Below, piece by piece: positions 44,701-58,746 of a stretch of 64,000 nt of DNA (position 1 is the stretch's first letter; the number at the start of each line of letters is the position of its first letter). Location: contig JBCNJP010000025.1 of assembly GCA_039602395.1 (NCBI GenBank), positions 39,421,355 to 39,485,354 of the forward strand, written 5' to 3'. The DNA comes from Deinandra increscens subsp. villosa. Taxonomy: Eukaryota; Streptophyta; Magnoliopsida; Asterales; Asteraceae. A program made the translations under genes and the position numbers. A model generated the notes under the pieces. It had not been told where the DNA came from. It worked only from the letters and a program-made list of their open reading frames with translations, and made no database searches.

Positions 44701-47700
44701 ATGTGTTTAGGGTCAACGGGGGTCTGTTGGGACCAATGATGGCCCAATAAGGTGTGTATTTAACCAATAATTTGTGCATAGGACCAAAAAGGTGTGTTTA
44801 GGGGCAACGAGGGTCAGCTGGGACCAATGATGGCCCAATAAGGTGTGTATATAACCAATATGTTGTGTTTAGAATCAATGATGGCCAATAATTTGTGTTA
44901 GGACCACTGATAGCCTAATAAGGTGTGTTTAGGGGCAATGAGGGTCAGTTGGGATCAATGAGTCCCAATAAGGTGTGTTTAGGGGCAAAGAGGGTCAATT
45001 GAGGCCAATGACGACCTAATAAGGTGTGTATATAACCAATAAGTTGTGTGTAGGACCTATGATGGCAAATAAGTTGTGTTTAGGACCAATTATGGCCCAA
45101 TAATGTGTTTAGGGGAAATGAGGGTCAGTTGGGACCAATGAGTCCCAATAAGTTGTGTTTAGGGGCAACGAGGGTCAGTTGGGACCAATGATGGCCCAAT
45201 AAGGTGTGTATATAACCAATAAGTTGTTTTTAGGACCAATGATGGCCAAAAAGTTGTTTTTAGGAACAAGGATGGCCAATAAGTTGTGTTTAGGACCAAT
45301 TATGGCCCAATAAGGTGTCTTTAGGGGCAATGCGGGTCAGTTGGACCAATGAGTCCCAAAAAGGTTTGTTTAGGGAAATGAGGGTTAGTTGGGACCAATG
45401 GGTCCCAATAAGGTGTGTCTATAACCAATAAGTTGTGCATAGGACCAATAAGGTGTGTTTAGGGGCAACGAGGGCCAGTTGGGACCAATGATGACCCAAT
45501 AAGGTCGGTATATAACCCATAAGTTGCGTTAAAGACCAATGATGGCCAATAAGTTGTGTTTAGGACCAATGATTGCCCAATAAGGTGTGTTTATGGTCAA
45601 TGAGGGTCAGGTGGGACCAATGAGTCCCAATAAGGTGTGTTTATAACCAATTAGTTGTGCATAGGACGAGGATAACAAGGGTCAGTTGGGATAATGATGG
45701 CCCAATAAGGTGTGTATATAACCAATAAGTTGTGTTTAGGACCAATGATGGTCAATAAATTATATTTAGGACCAAAGATGGACCAATAAGGTGTGTTTAG
45801 GGGCAATGAGGGTCAGTTAAGACCAATGAGTCCCAATAAGGTGTGTATATAACCAATAAGTTGTGCATATGACCAAAAAGGTGTGTAATGGGCAACGAGG
45901 GTCTGTTGGGACCAATGATGGCCCAATAAGGTGTGTTTAGGGGCAATGAGGGTCAGTTAAGACCAATGAGTCCTATATAACCAATAATTTGTGCATAGGA
46001 CCAAAAAGGTGTGTTTAGGGGCAACGAGGGTCAGCTGGGACCAATGATGGCCCAATAAGGTGTGTCTATAACCAATATGTTGTGTTTAGAATCAATGATG
46101 GCCAATAATTTGTGTTAGGACCAATGATAGCCTAATAAGGTGTGTTTAAGGGCAATGAGGGTCAGTTGGGATAAATGAGTCCCAATAAGGTGTGTTTAGG
46201 GGTAAAGGGGGTCAATTGGGGCCAATGACGACCCAATAAGGTGTGTATATAACCAATAAGTTGTGTGTAGGACCTATGATGGCAAATAAGTTGTGTTTAG
46301 GACCAATTATTGCCCAATAATGTGTGTTTAGGGGAAATGAGGGTCAGTTGGGACCAATGAGTCCCAATAAGTTGTGTTTAGGGGCAACGAGGGTCAGTTG
46401 GGATCAATAATGGCCCAATAAGGTGTGTATATAACCAATAAGTTGTTTTTAGGACCAATGATGGCTAATAAGTTGTTTTTAGGACCAATGATGGCCAATA
46501 AGTTGTGTTTAGGACAAATTATGGCCCAATAAGGTGTGTTTAGGGGCAATGAGGGTCAGTTGGACCAATGAGTCCCAAAAAGGTTTGTTTAGGGCAATGA
46601 GGGTTAGTTGGGACTAATGAGTCCCAATAAGGTGTGTATATAACCAATAAGTTGTGCATAGGAGCAAAAATGTGTGTTTAGGGGCAACGGGGGTCTGTTG
46701 GGACCAATGATGGTCCAATAAGGTGTGTATTTAACCAATAATTTGTGCATAGGACCAAAAAGGTGTGTTTAGGGGCAACGAGGGTCAGCTGGGACCAATG
46801 ATGGCCCAATAAGGTGTGTATATAACCAATATGTTGTGTTTAGAATCAATGATGGCCAATGATTTGTGTTAGGACCACTGATAGCCTAATAAGGTGTGTT
46901 TAGGGGCAATGAGGGTCAGTTGGGATCAATGAGTCCCAATAAGGTGTGTTTAGGGGCAAAGAGGGTCAATTGGGGCCAATGACGACCTAATAAGGTGTGT
47001 ATATAACCAATAAGTTGTGTGTAGGACCTATGATGGCCGATAATTTGTGTTTAGGACCACTAATAGCCTAATAAGGTGTGTTTAGGGGAAATGAGGGTCA
47101 GTTGGGACCAATGAGTCCCAATAAGTTGTGTTTAGGGGCAACGAGGGTCAGTTGGGACCAATGATGGCCCAATAAGGTGTGTATATAACCAATAAGTTGT
47201 GTTTAGGACCAATGATGGCCAATATGTTATGTTTAGGACCAATGATGGCCCAATAAGGTGTGTTTAGGGGCAATGAGGGTCAGTTGAGACCAATGAGTCC
47301 CAATAAGGTGTGTATATAACCAATAAGTTATGTATAGGACCAAAAAGGTGTGTTTAGGGGCAACGGGGGTCAGTTGGGACAAATGATGGCCCAATAAGGT
47401 GTGTATATAACAATAATTTGTGCATAGGACCAAAAAGGTGTGTTTATGGGCAACGAGGGTCAGCTGGGACCAATAATTTGTGTTTAGGACCACTGATAGC
47501 CTAATAAGGTGCGTTTAGGGGCAATGAGGGTCAGTTGTGACCAATGAGTCCCAATAAGGTGTGTTTAGGGGCAAAGAGGGTTAATTGGGGCCAATGACGA
47601 CCCAATAAGGTGTGTATACAACCAATAAGTTGTGTGTAGGACCTATGATGGAAAATAAGTTGTGTTTAGGACCAATTATGGCCCAATATTGTGTGTTTAG

Positions 47701-48943
47701 GGGAAATGAGGGTCAGTTGGGACCAATGAGTCCCAATAAGGTGTGTATATAAACAATAAGTTGTGCATAGGACCAATAAGTTGTGTTTAGGGGCAACGAG
47801 GGTCAGTTGGGACCAATGATGGCCCAATAAGGTGTGTATATAACCAATAAGTTGTTTTTAGGACCAATGATGGCAATAAGTTGTGTTTAGAACCAATGAT
47901 GGCCAATAAGTTATGTTTAGGACCAATGATGGCCCAATAAGGTGTGTTTAGGGGCAATGAGGGACAGTTCAGACCAATGAGTCCCAATAAGGTGTGTATA
48001 TAACAAATAAGTTCTGCATAGGACCAAAAAGGTGTGTTTAGGGGCAACGGGGGTCAATTGGGACCAATGATGGCCCAATAAGGTGTGTATATAACCAATA
48101 ATTTGTGCATAGGACCAAAAAGGTGTGTTTAGGGGCAACGAGGGTCAGCTGGGACCAATGATGGCCCAATAAGGTGTGTATATAACCAATATGTTGTGTT
48201 TAGAATCAATGATGGGCAATAATTTGTGTTTAGGACCACTGATAGCGTAATAAGGTGTGTTTAGGGGCAATGAGGGTCAGTTGGGATCAATGAGTCCCAA
48301 TAAGGTGTGTTTAGGGGCAAAGAGGGTCAATTAGGGCCAATGACGACCCAATAAGGTGTGTATATAACTAATAAGTTGTGTATAGGACCTATGATGGCAA
48401 ATAAGTTGTGTTTAGGACCAATTATGGCCCAATATTGTGTGTTTAGGGGAAATGAGGGTCTGTTGGGACCAATGAGTCCCAATAAGGTGTGTATATAAAC
48501 AATAAGTTGTGCATAGGACCAATAAGTTGTGTTTAGGGGCAACGAGGGTCAGTTGGGACCAATGATGGCCCAATAAGCTGTGTATATTACCAAAAGTTGT
48601 TTTTAGGACCAATGATGGCCAATAAGTTGTGTTTAGGACCAATTATGGCCCAATAAGGTGTGTTTAGGGGCAATGAGGGTCAGTTGGACCAATGAGTCCC
48701 AAAAAGGTTTGTTTAAGGAATGAGGGTTAGTTGGGACCAATGAGTCCCAATAAGGTGTGTATATAACCAATTAGTTGAGCAGAGGACCAATAAGGTGTGT
48801 TTAGGGGCAACGAGGGCCAGTTGGGACCAATGATGACCCAATAAGGTCGGTATATAACCAATGACGGCCCAATAAGGAGTGTATATAACCAATAAGTTGT
48901 GTTTAGGACCAATGATGGCAAATAAGTTATGTTTATGACCAAT
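41771..48943. repeat. 7.1-kb satellite block, copy 2
   Basis: Second copy of the block at 33900-41008. It differs mainly in one replaced patch at about 42.24-42.48 kb, which is 66 bp longer than its partner at 34.38-34.54 kb. The 41009-41770 linker between copies is satellite related to both sides. A third, partial match to the end of this block lies at about 58.9-60.1 kb (offset 11,514 bp). Confidence 0.85.
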
Positions 48944-49438
48944 GATGGCCCAATAAGGTGTGTTTAGGGGCAATGAGGGTCAGTTGAGACCAATGAGGTC
49001 CAATAAGGTGTGTATATAACCAATAGTTGGGACCAATGATGGCCCAATAAGGTGTGTATATAACCAATAAGTTGTTTTTAGGACCAATGATGGCCAATAA
49101 GTTGTTTTTAGGAACAAGGATGGCCAATAAGTTGTGTTTAGGACCAATTATGGCCCAATAAGGTGTCTTTAGGGGCAATGCGGGTCAGTTGGACCAATGA
49201 GTCCCAAAAAGGTTTGTTTAGGGAAATGAGGGTTAGTTGGGACCAATGAGTCCCAATAAGGTGTGTATATAACCAGTTAGTTGTGCAGAGGAACAATGAG
49301 GTGTGTTTAGGGGCAACGAGCGCCAGTTGGGACCAATGATGACCCAATAAGGTCGGTATATAACCAATGATGGCCCAATAAGGTGTGTATATAACCAATA
49401 AGTTGTGTTTAGGACCAATGATGGCCAATATGTTATGT

Positions 49439-52400
49439 TTAGGACCAATGATGGCCCAATAAGGTGTGTTTAGGGGCAATGAGGGTTAGTTGAGACCAAT
49501 GAGTCCCAATAAGGTGTGTATATAACCTATAAGTTATGTATAGGACCAAAAAGGTGTGTTTAGGGGCAACGGGGGTCAGTTGGGACAAATAATGGCCCAA
49601 TAAGGTGTGTATATAACAATAATTTGTGCATAGGACCAAAAAGGTGTGTTTATGGGCAACGAGGGTCAGCTGGGACCAATAATTTGTGTTTAGGACCACT
49701 GATAGCCTAATAAGGTGTGTTTAGGGGCAATGAGGGTCAGTTGTGACCAATGAGTCCCAATAAGGTGTGTTTAGGGGCAAAGAGGGTCAATTGGGGCCAA
49801 TGGCGACCCAATAAGGTGTGTATATAACCAATAAATTGTGTGTAGCACCTATGATGGAAAACAAGTTGTGTTTAGGACCAATTATGGCCCAATATTGTGT
49901 GTTTAGGGGAAATGAGGGTCTGTTGGGACCAATGAGTCCCAATAAGGTGTGTATATAAACAATAAGTTGTGTTTAGGGGCAACGAGGGTCAGTTGGGACC
50001 AATGATGGCCCAATAAGCTGTGTATATTACCAATAAGTTGTTTTTAGGACCAATGATCGCCAATAAGTTGTGTTTAGGACCAATTATGGCCCAATAAGGT
50101 GTGTCTAGGTGCAATGAGGGTTAGTTGGACCAATGAGTCCCAAAAAGGTTTGTTTAGGGGAATGAGGGTTAGTTGGGACCAATGAGTCCCAATAAGGTGT
50201 GTATATAACCAATTAGTTGTGCAGAGGACCAATAAGGTGTGTTTAGGGGCAACGAGGGCCAGTTTGGACCAATGATGACCCAATAAGGTCGGTATATAAC
50301 CAATGATGGCCCAATAAGGAGTGTATATAACCAATAAGTTGTGTTTAGGACCAATGATGGCCAATAAGTTATGTTTAGGACCAATGATGGCCCAATAAGG
50401 TGTGTTTAGGGGCAATGAGGGTCAGTTGAGACCAATGAGGTCCAATAAGGTGTGTATATAACCAATAGTTGGGACCAATGATGGCCCAATAAGGTGTGTA
50501 TATAACCAATAAGTTATTTTTAGGACCAATGATGGCCAATAAGTTGTTTTTAGGAACAAGGATGGCCAATAAGTTGTGTTTAGGACCAATTATGGCCCAA
50601 TAAGGTGTGTTTAGGGGCAATGCGGGTCAGTTGGACCAATGAATCCCAAAAAGGTTTGTTTAGGGAAATGAGGGTTAGTTGGGACCAATGAGTCCCAATA
50701 AGGTGTGTATATAACCAATTAGTTGTGCAGAGGACTAATGAGGTGTGTTTAGGGGCAACGAGCGCCAGTTGGGACCAATGATGACCCAATAAGGTCGGTA
50801 TATAACCAATGATGGCCCAATAAGGTGTGTATATAACCAATAAGTTGTGTTTAGGACCAATGATGGCCAATATGTTATGTTTAGGACCAATGATGGCCCA
50901 ATAAGGTGTGTTTAGGGGCAATGAGGGTCAGTTGAGACCAATGAGTCCCAATAAGGTGTGTATATAACCAATAAGTTATGTATAGGACCAAAAAGGTGTG
51001 TTTAGGGGCAACGGGGGTCAGTTGGGACAAATAATGGCCCAATAAGGTGTGTATATAACAATAATTTGTGCATAGGACCAAAAAGGTGTGTTTATGGGCA
51101 ACGAGGGTTAGCTGGGACCAATAATTTGTGTTTAGGACCACTGATAGCCTAATAAGGTGTGTTTAGGGGCAATGAGGGTCAGTTGTGACCAATGAGTCCC
51201 AATAAGGTGTGTTTAGGGGCAAAGAGGGTCAATTGGGGCCAATGACGGCCCAATAAGGTGTGTATATAACCAATAAATTGTGTGTAGGACCTATGATGGA
51301 AAATAAGTTGTGTTTAGGACCAATTATGGCCCAATATTGTGTGTTTAGGGGAAATGAGGGTCTGTTGGGACCAATGAGTCCCAATAAGGTGTGTATATAA
51401 ACAATAAGTTGTGCATAGGACCAATAAGTTGTGTTTAGGGGCAACGAGGGTCAGTTGGGACCAATGATGGCCCAATAAGCTGTGTATATTACCAATAAGT
51501 TGTTTTTAGGACCAATGATGGCCAATAAGTTGTGTTTAGGACCAATTATGGCCCAATAAGGTGTGTTTAGGTGCAATGAGGGTCAGTTGGACCAATGAGT
51601 CCCAAAAAGGTTTGTTTAGGGGAATGAGGGTTAGTTGGGACCAATGAGTCCCAATAAGGTGTGTATATAACCAATTAGTTGTGCAGAGGACCAATAAGGT
51701 GTGTTTAGGGGCAACGAGGGCCAGTTGGGACCAATGATGACCCAATAAGGTCGGTATATAACCAATGATGGCCCAATAAGGAGTGTATATAACCAATAAG
51801 TTGTGTTTAGGACCAATGATGGCCAATAAGTTATGTTTAGGACCAATGATGGCCCAATAAGGTGTGTTTAGGGGAAATGAGGGTCAGTTGAGACCAATGA
51901 GGTCCAATAAGGTGTGTATATAACCAATAGTTGGGACCAATGATGGCCCAATAAGGTGTGTATATAACCAATAAGTTGTTTTTAGGACCAATGATGGCCA
52001 ATAAGTTGTTTTTAGGAACAAGGATGGCCAATAAGTTGTGTTTAGGACCAATTATGGCCCAATAAGGTGTGTTTAGGGGCAATGCGGGTCAGTTGGACCA
52101 ATGAGTCCCAAAAAGGTTTGTTTAGGGAAATGAGGGTTAGTTGGGACCAATGAGTCCCAATAAGGTGTGTATATAACCAATTAGTTGTGCAGAGGACCAA
52201 TGAGGTGTGTTTAGGGGCAACGAGCGCCAGTTGGGACCAATGATGACCCAATAAGGTCGGTATATAACCAATGATGGCCCAATAAGGTGTGTATATAACC
52301 AATAAGTTGTGTTTAGGACCAATGATGGCCAATATGTTATGTTTAGGACCAATGATGGCCCAATAAGGTGTGTTTAGGGGCAATGAGGGTCAGTTGAGAC

Positions 52401-55400
52401 CAATGAGTCCCAATAAGGTGTGTATATAACCAATAAGTTATGTATAGGACCAAAAAGGTGTGTTTAGGGGCAACGGGGGTCAGTTGGGACAAATAATGGC
52501 CCAATAAGGTGTGTATATAACAATAATTTGTGCATAGGAACAAAAAGGTGTGTTTATGGGCAACGAGGGTCAGCTGGGACCAATAATTTGTGTTTAGGAC
52601 CACTGATAGCCTAATAAGGTGTGTTTAGGGGCAATGAGGGTCAGTTGTGACCAATGAGTCCCAATAAGGTGTGTTTAGGGGCAAAGAGGGTCAATTGGGG
52701 CCAATGACGACCCAATAAGGTGTGTATATAACCAATAAATTGTGTGTAGGACCTATGATGGAAAATAAGTTGTGTTTAGGACCAATTATGGCCCAATATT
52801 GTGTGTTTAGGGGAAATGAGGGTCAGTTGGGACCAATGAGTCCCAATAAGGTGTCTATATAAACAATAAGTTGTGCATAGGACCAATAAGTTGTGTTTAG
52901 GGGCAACGAGGGTCAGTTGGGACCAATGATGGCCCAATAAGGTGTGTATATAACCAATAAGTTGTTTTTAGGACCAATGATGGCAATAAGTTGTGTTTAG
53001 AACCAATAATGGCCAATAAGTTATGTTTAGGACCAATGATGGCCCAATAAGGTGTGTTTAGGGGCAATGAGGGACAGTTGAGACCAATGAGTCCCAATAA
53101 GGTGTGTATATAACAAATAAGTTCTGCATAGGACTAAAAAGGTGTGTTTAGGGGCAACGGGGGTCAATTGGGACCAATGATGGCCCAATAAGGTGTGTAT
53201 ATAACCAATAATTTGTGGATAGGACCAAAAAGGTGTGTTTAGGGGCAACGAGGATCAGCTGGGACCAATGATGGCCCAATAAGGTGTGTATATAACCAAT
53301 ATGTGGTGTTTAGAATCAATGATGGGCAATAAGTTGTGTTTAGGACCACTGATAGCCTAATAAGGTGTGTTTAGGGTTAATGAGGGTCTGTTGGGACCAA
53401 TGAGTCCCAATAAGGTGTGTATATAAACAATAAGTTGTGCATAGGACCAATAAGTTGTGTTTAGGGGCAACGAGGGTCAATTGGGACCAATGATGGCCCA
53501 ATAAGCTGTGTATATTACCAATAAGTTGTTCTTAGGACCAATGATGGCCAATAAGTTGTGTTTAGGACCAATTATGGCCCAATAAGGTGTGTTTAGGGGC
53601 AATGAGGGTCAGTTGGACCAATGAGTCCCAAAAATGTTTGTTTAGGGCAATGAGGGTTAGTTGGGACCAATGAGTCCCAATAAGGTGTGTATATAACCAA
53701 TTAGTTGTGCAGAGGACCAATAAGGTGTGTTTAGGGGCAACGAGGGCCAGTTGGGACCAATGATGACCCAATAAGGTTGGTATATAACCAATGATGGCCC
53801 AATAAGGTGTGTATATAACCAATAAGTTGTGTTTAGGACCAATGATGGCCAATAAGTTATGTTTAGGACCAATGATGGCCCAATAAGGTGTGTTTAGGGG
53901 CAATGAGGGTCAGTTGAGACCAATGAGGTCTAATAAGGTGTGTATATAACCAATAAGTTATGTATAGGACCAAAAAGGTGTGTTTAGGGGCAACAGGGGT
54001 CAGTTGGGATAAATGATGGCCCAATAAGGTGTGTTTAGGGGCAATGCGGGTCAGTTGGACCAATGAGTCCCAAAAAGGTTTGTTTAGGGAAATGAGGGTT
54101 AGTTGGGACCAATGAGTCCCAATAAGGTGTGTATATAACCAATTAGTTGTGCAGAGGACTAATGAGGTGTGTTTAGGGGCAACGAGCGCCAGTTGGGACC
54201 AATGATGACCCAATAAGGTCGGTATATAACCAATGATGGCCCAATAAGGTGTGTATATAACCAATAAGTTGTGTTTAGGACCAATGATGGCCAATATGTT
54301 ATGTTTAGGACCAATGATGGCCCAATAAGGTGTGTTTAGGGGCAATGAGGGTCAGTTGAGACCAATGAGTCCCAATAAGGTGTGTATATAACCAATAAGT
54401 TATGTATAGGACCAAAAAGGTGTGTTTAGGGGCAACGGGGGTCAGTTGGGACAAATAATGGCCCAATAAGGTGTGTATATAACAATAATTTGTGCATAGG
54501 ACCAAAAAGGTGTGTTTATGGGCAACGAGGGTTAGCTGGGACCAATAATTTGTGTTTAGGACCACTGATAGCCTAATAAGGTGTGTTTAGGGGCAATGAG
54601 GGTCAGTTGTGACCAATGAGTCCCAATAAGGTGTGTTTAGGGGCAAAGAGGGTCAATTGGGGCCAATGACGACCCAATAAGGTGTGTATATAACCAATAA
54701 ATTGTGTGTAGGACCTATGATGGAAAATAAGTTGTGTTTAGGACCAATTATGGCCCAATATTGTGTGTTTAGGGGAAATGAGGGTCTGTTGGGACCAATG
54801 AGTCCCAATAAGGTGTGTATATAAACAATAAGTTGTGCATAGGACCAATAAGTTGTGTTTAGGGGCAACGAGGGTCAGTTGGGACCAATGATGGCCCAAT
54901 AAGCTGTGTATATTACCAATAAGTTGTTTTTAGGACCAATGATGGCCAATAAGTTGTGTTTAGGACCAATTATGGCCCAATAAGGTGTGTTTAGGTGCAA
55001 TGAGGGTCAGTTGGACCAATGAGTCCCAAAAAGGTTTGTTTAGGGGAATGAGGGTTAGTTGGGACCAATGAGTCCCAATAAGGTGTGTATATAACCAATT
55101 AGTTGTGCAGAGGACCAATAAGGTGTGTTTAGGGGCAACGAGGGCCAGTTGGGACCAATGATGACCCAATAAGGTCGGTATATAACCAATGATGGCCCAA
55201 TAAGGAGTGTATATAACCAATAAGTTGTGTTTAGGACCAATGATGGCCAATAAGTTATGTTTAGGACCAATGATGGCCCAATAAGGTGTGTTTAGGGGAA
55301 ATGAGGGTCAGTTGAGACCAATGAGGTCCAATAAGGTGTGTATATAACCAATAGTTGGGACCAATGATGGCCCAATAAGGTGTGTATATAACCAATAAGT

Positions 55401-58400
55401 TGTTTTTAGGACCAATGATGGCCAATAAGTTGTTTTTAGGAACAAGGATGGCCAATAAGTTGTGTTTAGGACCAATTATGGCCCAATAAGGTGTGTTTAG
55501 GGGCAATGCGGGTCAGTTGGACCAATGAGTCCCAAAAAGGTTTGTTTAGGGAAATGAGGGTTAGTTGGGACCAATGAGTCCCAATAAGGTGTGTATATAA
55601 CCAATTAGTTGTGCAGAGGACCAATGAGGTGTGTTTAGGGGCAACGAGCGCCAGTTGGGACCAATGATGACCCAATAAGGTCGGTATATAACCAATGATG
55701 GCCCAATAAGGTGTGTATATAACCAATAAGTTGTGTTTAGGACCAATGATGGCCAATATGTTATGTTTAGGACCAATGATGGCCCATAAGGTGTGTTTAG
55801 GGGCAATGAGGGTCAGTTGAGACCAATGAGTCCCAATAAGGTGTGTATATAACCAATAAGTTATGTATAGGACCAAAAAGGTGTGTTTAGGGGCAACGGG
55901 GGTCAGTTGGGACAAATAATGGCCCAATAAGGTGTGTATATAACAATAATTTGTGCATAGGACCAAAAAGGTGTGTTTATGGGCAACGAGGGTCAGCTGG
56001 GACCAATAATTTGTGTTTAGGACCACTGATAGCCTAATAAGGTGTGTTTAGGGGCAATGAGGGTCAGTTGTGACCAATGAGTCCCAATAAGGTGTGTTTA
56101 GGGGCAAAGAGGGTCAATTGGGGCCAATGACGACCCAATAAGGTGTGTATATAACCAATAAATTGTGTGTAGGACCTATGATGGAAAATAAGTTGTGTTT
56201 AGGACCAATTATGGCCCAATATTGTGTGTTTAGGGGAAATGAGGGTCAGTTGGGACCAATGAGTCCCAATAAGGTGTGTATATAAACAATAAGTTGTGCA
56301 TAGGACCAATAAGTTGTGTTTAGGGGCAACGAGGGTCAGTTGGGACCAATGATGGCCCAATAAGCTGTGTATATTACCAATAAGTTGTTTTTAGGACCAA
56401 TGATGGCCAATAAGTTGTGTTTAGGACCAATTATGGCCCAATAAGGTGTGTTTAGGTGCAATGAGGGTCAGTTGGACCAATGAGTCCCAAAAAGGTTTGT
56501 TTAGGGGAATGAGGGTTAGTTGGGACCAATGAGTCCCAATAAGGTGTGTATATAACCAATTAGTTGTGCAGAGGACCAATAAGGTGTGTTTAGGGGCAAC
56601 GAGGGCCAGTTGGGACCAATGATGACCCAATAAGGTCGGTATATAACCAATGATGGCCCAATAAGGAGTGTATATAACCAATAAGTTGTGTTTAGGACCA
56701 ATGATGGCCAATAAGTTATGTTTAGGACCAATGATGGCCCAATAAGGTGTGTTTAGGGGAAATGAGGGTCAGTTGAGACCAATGAGGTCCAATAAGGTGT
56801 GTATATAACCAATAGTTGGGACCAATGATGGCCCAATAAGGTGTGTATATAACCAATAAGTTGTTTTTAGGACCAATGATGGCCAATAAGTTGTTTTTAG
56901 GAACAAGGATGGCCAATAAGTTGTGTTTAGGACCAATTATGGCCCAATAAGGTGTGTTTAGGGGCAATGCGGGTCAGTTGGACCAATGAGTCCCAAAAAG
57001 GTTTGTTTAGGGAAATGAGGGTTAGTTGGGACCAATGAGTCCCAATAAGGTGTGTATATAACCAATTAGTTGTGCAGAGGACCAATGAGGTGTGTTTAGG
57101 GGCAACGAGCGCCAGTTGGGACCAATGATGACCCAATAAGGTCGGTATATAACCAATGATGGCCCAATAAGGTGTGTATATAACCAATAAGTTGTGTTTA
57201 GGACCAATGATGGCCAATATGTTATGTTTAGGACCAATGATGGCCCATAAGGTGTGTTTAGGGGCAATGAGGGTCAGTTGAGACCAATGAGTCCCAATAA
57301 GGTGTGTATATAACCAATAAGTTATGTATAGGACCAAAAAGGTGTGTTTAGGGGCAACGGGGGTCAGTTGGGACAAATAATGGCCCAATAAGGTGTGTAT
57401 ATAACAATAATTTGTGCATAGGACCAAAAAGGTGTGTTTATGGGCAACGAGGGTCAGCTGGGACCAATAATTTGTGTTTAGGACCACTGATAGCCTAATA
57501 AGGTGTGTTTAGGGGCAATGAGGGTCAGTTGTGACCAATGAGTCCCAATAAGGTGTGTTTAGGGGCAAAGAGGGTCAATTGGGGCCAATGACGACCCAAT
57601 AAGGTGTGTATATAACCAATAAATTGTGTGTAGGACCTATGATGGAAAATAAGTTGTGTTTAGGACCAATTATGGCCCAATATTGTGTGTTTAGGGGAAA
57701 TGAGGGTCAGTTGGGACCAATGAGTCCCAATAAGGTGTCTATATAAACAATAAGTTGTGCATAGGACCAATAAGTTGTGTTTAGGGGCAACGAGGGTCAG
57801 TTGGGACCAATGATGGCCCAATAAGGTGTGTATATAACCAATAAGTTGTTTTTAGGACCAATGATGGCAATAAGTTGTGTTTAGAACCAATAATGGCCAA
57901 TAAGTTATGTTTAGGACCAATGATGGCCCAATAAGGTGTGTTTAGGGGCAATGAGGGACAGTTGAGACCAATGAGTCCCAATAAGGTGTGTATATAACAA
58001 ATAAGTTCTGCATAGGACTAAAAAGGTGTGTTTAGGGGCAACGGGGGTCAATTGGGACCAATGATGGCCCAATAAGGTGTGTATATAACCAATAATTTGT
58101 GGATAGGACCAAAAAGGTGTGTTTAGGGGCAACGAGGGTCAGCTGGGACCAATGATGGCCCAATAAGGTGTGTATATAACCAATATGTGGTGTTTAGAAT
58201 CAATGATGGGCAATAATTTGTGTTTAGGACCACTGATAGCCTAATAAGGTGTGTTTAGGGTTAATGAGGGTCTGTTGGGACCAATGAGTCCCAATAAGGT
58301 GTGTATATAAACAATAAGTTGTGCATAGGACCAATAAGTTGTGTTTAGGGGCAACGAGGGTCAATTGGGACCAATGATGGCCCAATAAGCTGTGTATATT

Positions 58401-58746
58401 ACCAATAAGTTGTTTTTAGGACCAATGATGGCCAATAAGTTGTGTTTAGGACCAATTATGGCCCAATAAGGTGTGTTTAGGGGCAATGAGGGTCAGTTGG
58501 ACCAATGAGTCCCAAAAATGTTTGTTTAGGGCAATGAGGGTTAGTTGGGACCAATGAGTCCCATTAAGGCGTGTATATAACCAATTAGTTGTGCAGAGGA
58601 CCAATAAGGTGTGTTTAGGGGCAACGAGGGCCAGTTGGGACCAATGATGACCCAATAAGGTTGGTATATAACCAATGATGGCCCAATAAGGTGTGTATAT
58701 AACCAATAAGTTGTGTTTAGGACCAATGATGGCCAATAAGTTATGT
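49439..58746. repeat. 1.46-kb higher-order repeat, six units
   Basis: The anchor ATATGTTATGTTTAGGACC leads into units at 49439, 50881, 52343, 54305, 55766 and 57227 (spacings 1442, 1462, 1962, 1461, 1461). The junction CCAATAGTTGGGACC occurs in five places (about 49017, 50462, 51924, 55349 and 56810). The 1442 spacing is explained by loss of one 20-bp module near 49960-49975. The 1962 unit carries an extra insert. A higher level is visible too: 52343-54020 recurs at 57227-58905 (offset 4,884 = 1962+1461+1461). Confidence 0.85.

Noticed and set aside
53863..57487. Long minus-strand open frames, up to 186 codons (for example 55466-56026), encoding YWLYTHLIG/HWSQL-type repeats
   Set aside because: They are translations of the satellite in whichever frame lacks stops. 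The same peptide recurs in several overlapping frames, there is no conserved start context, and the longest arise from a 1-bp deletion that joins two shorter frames.
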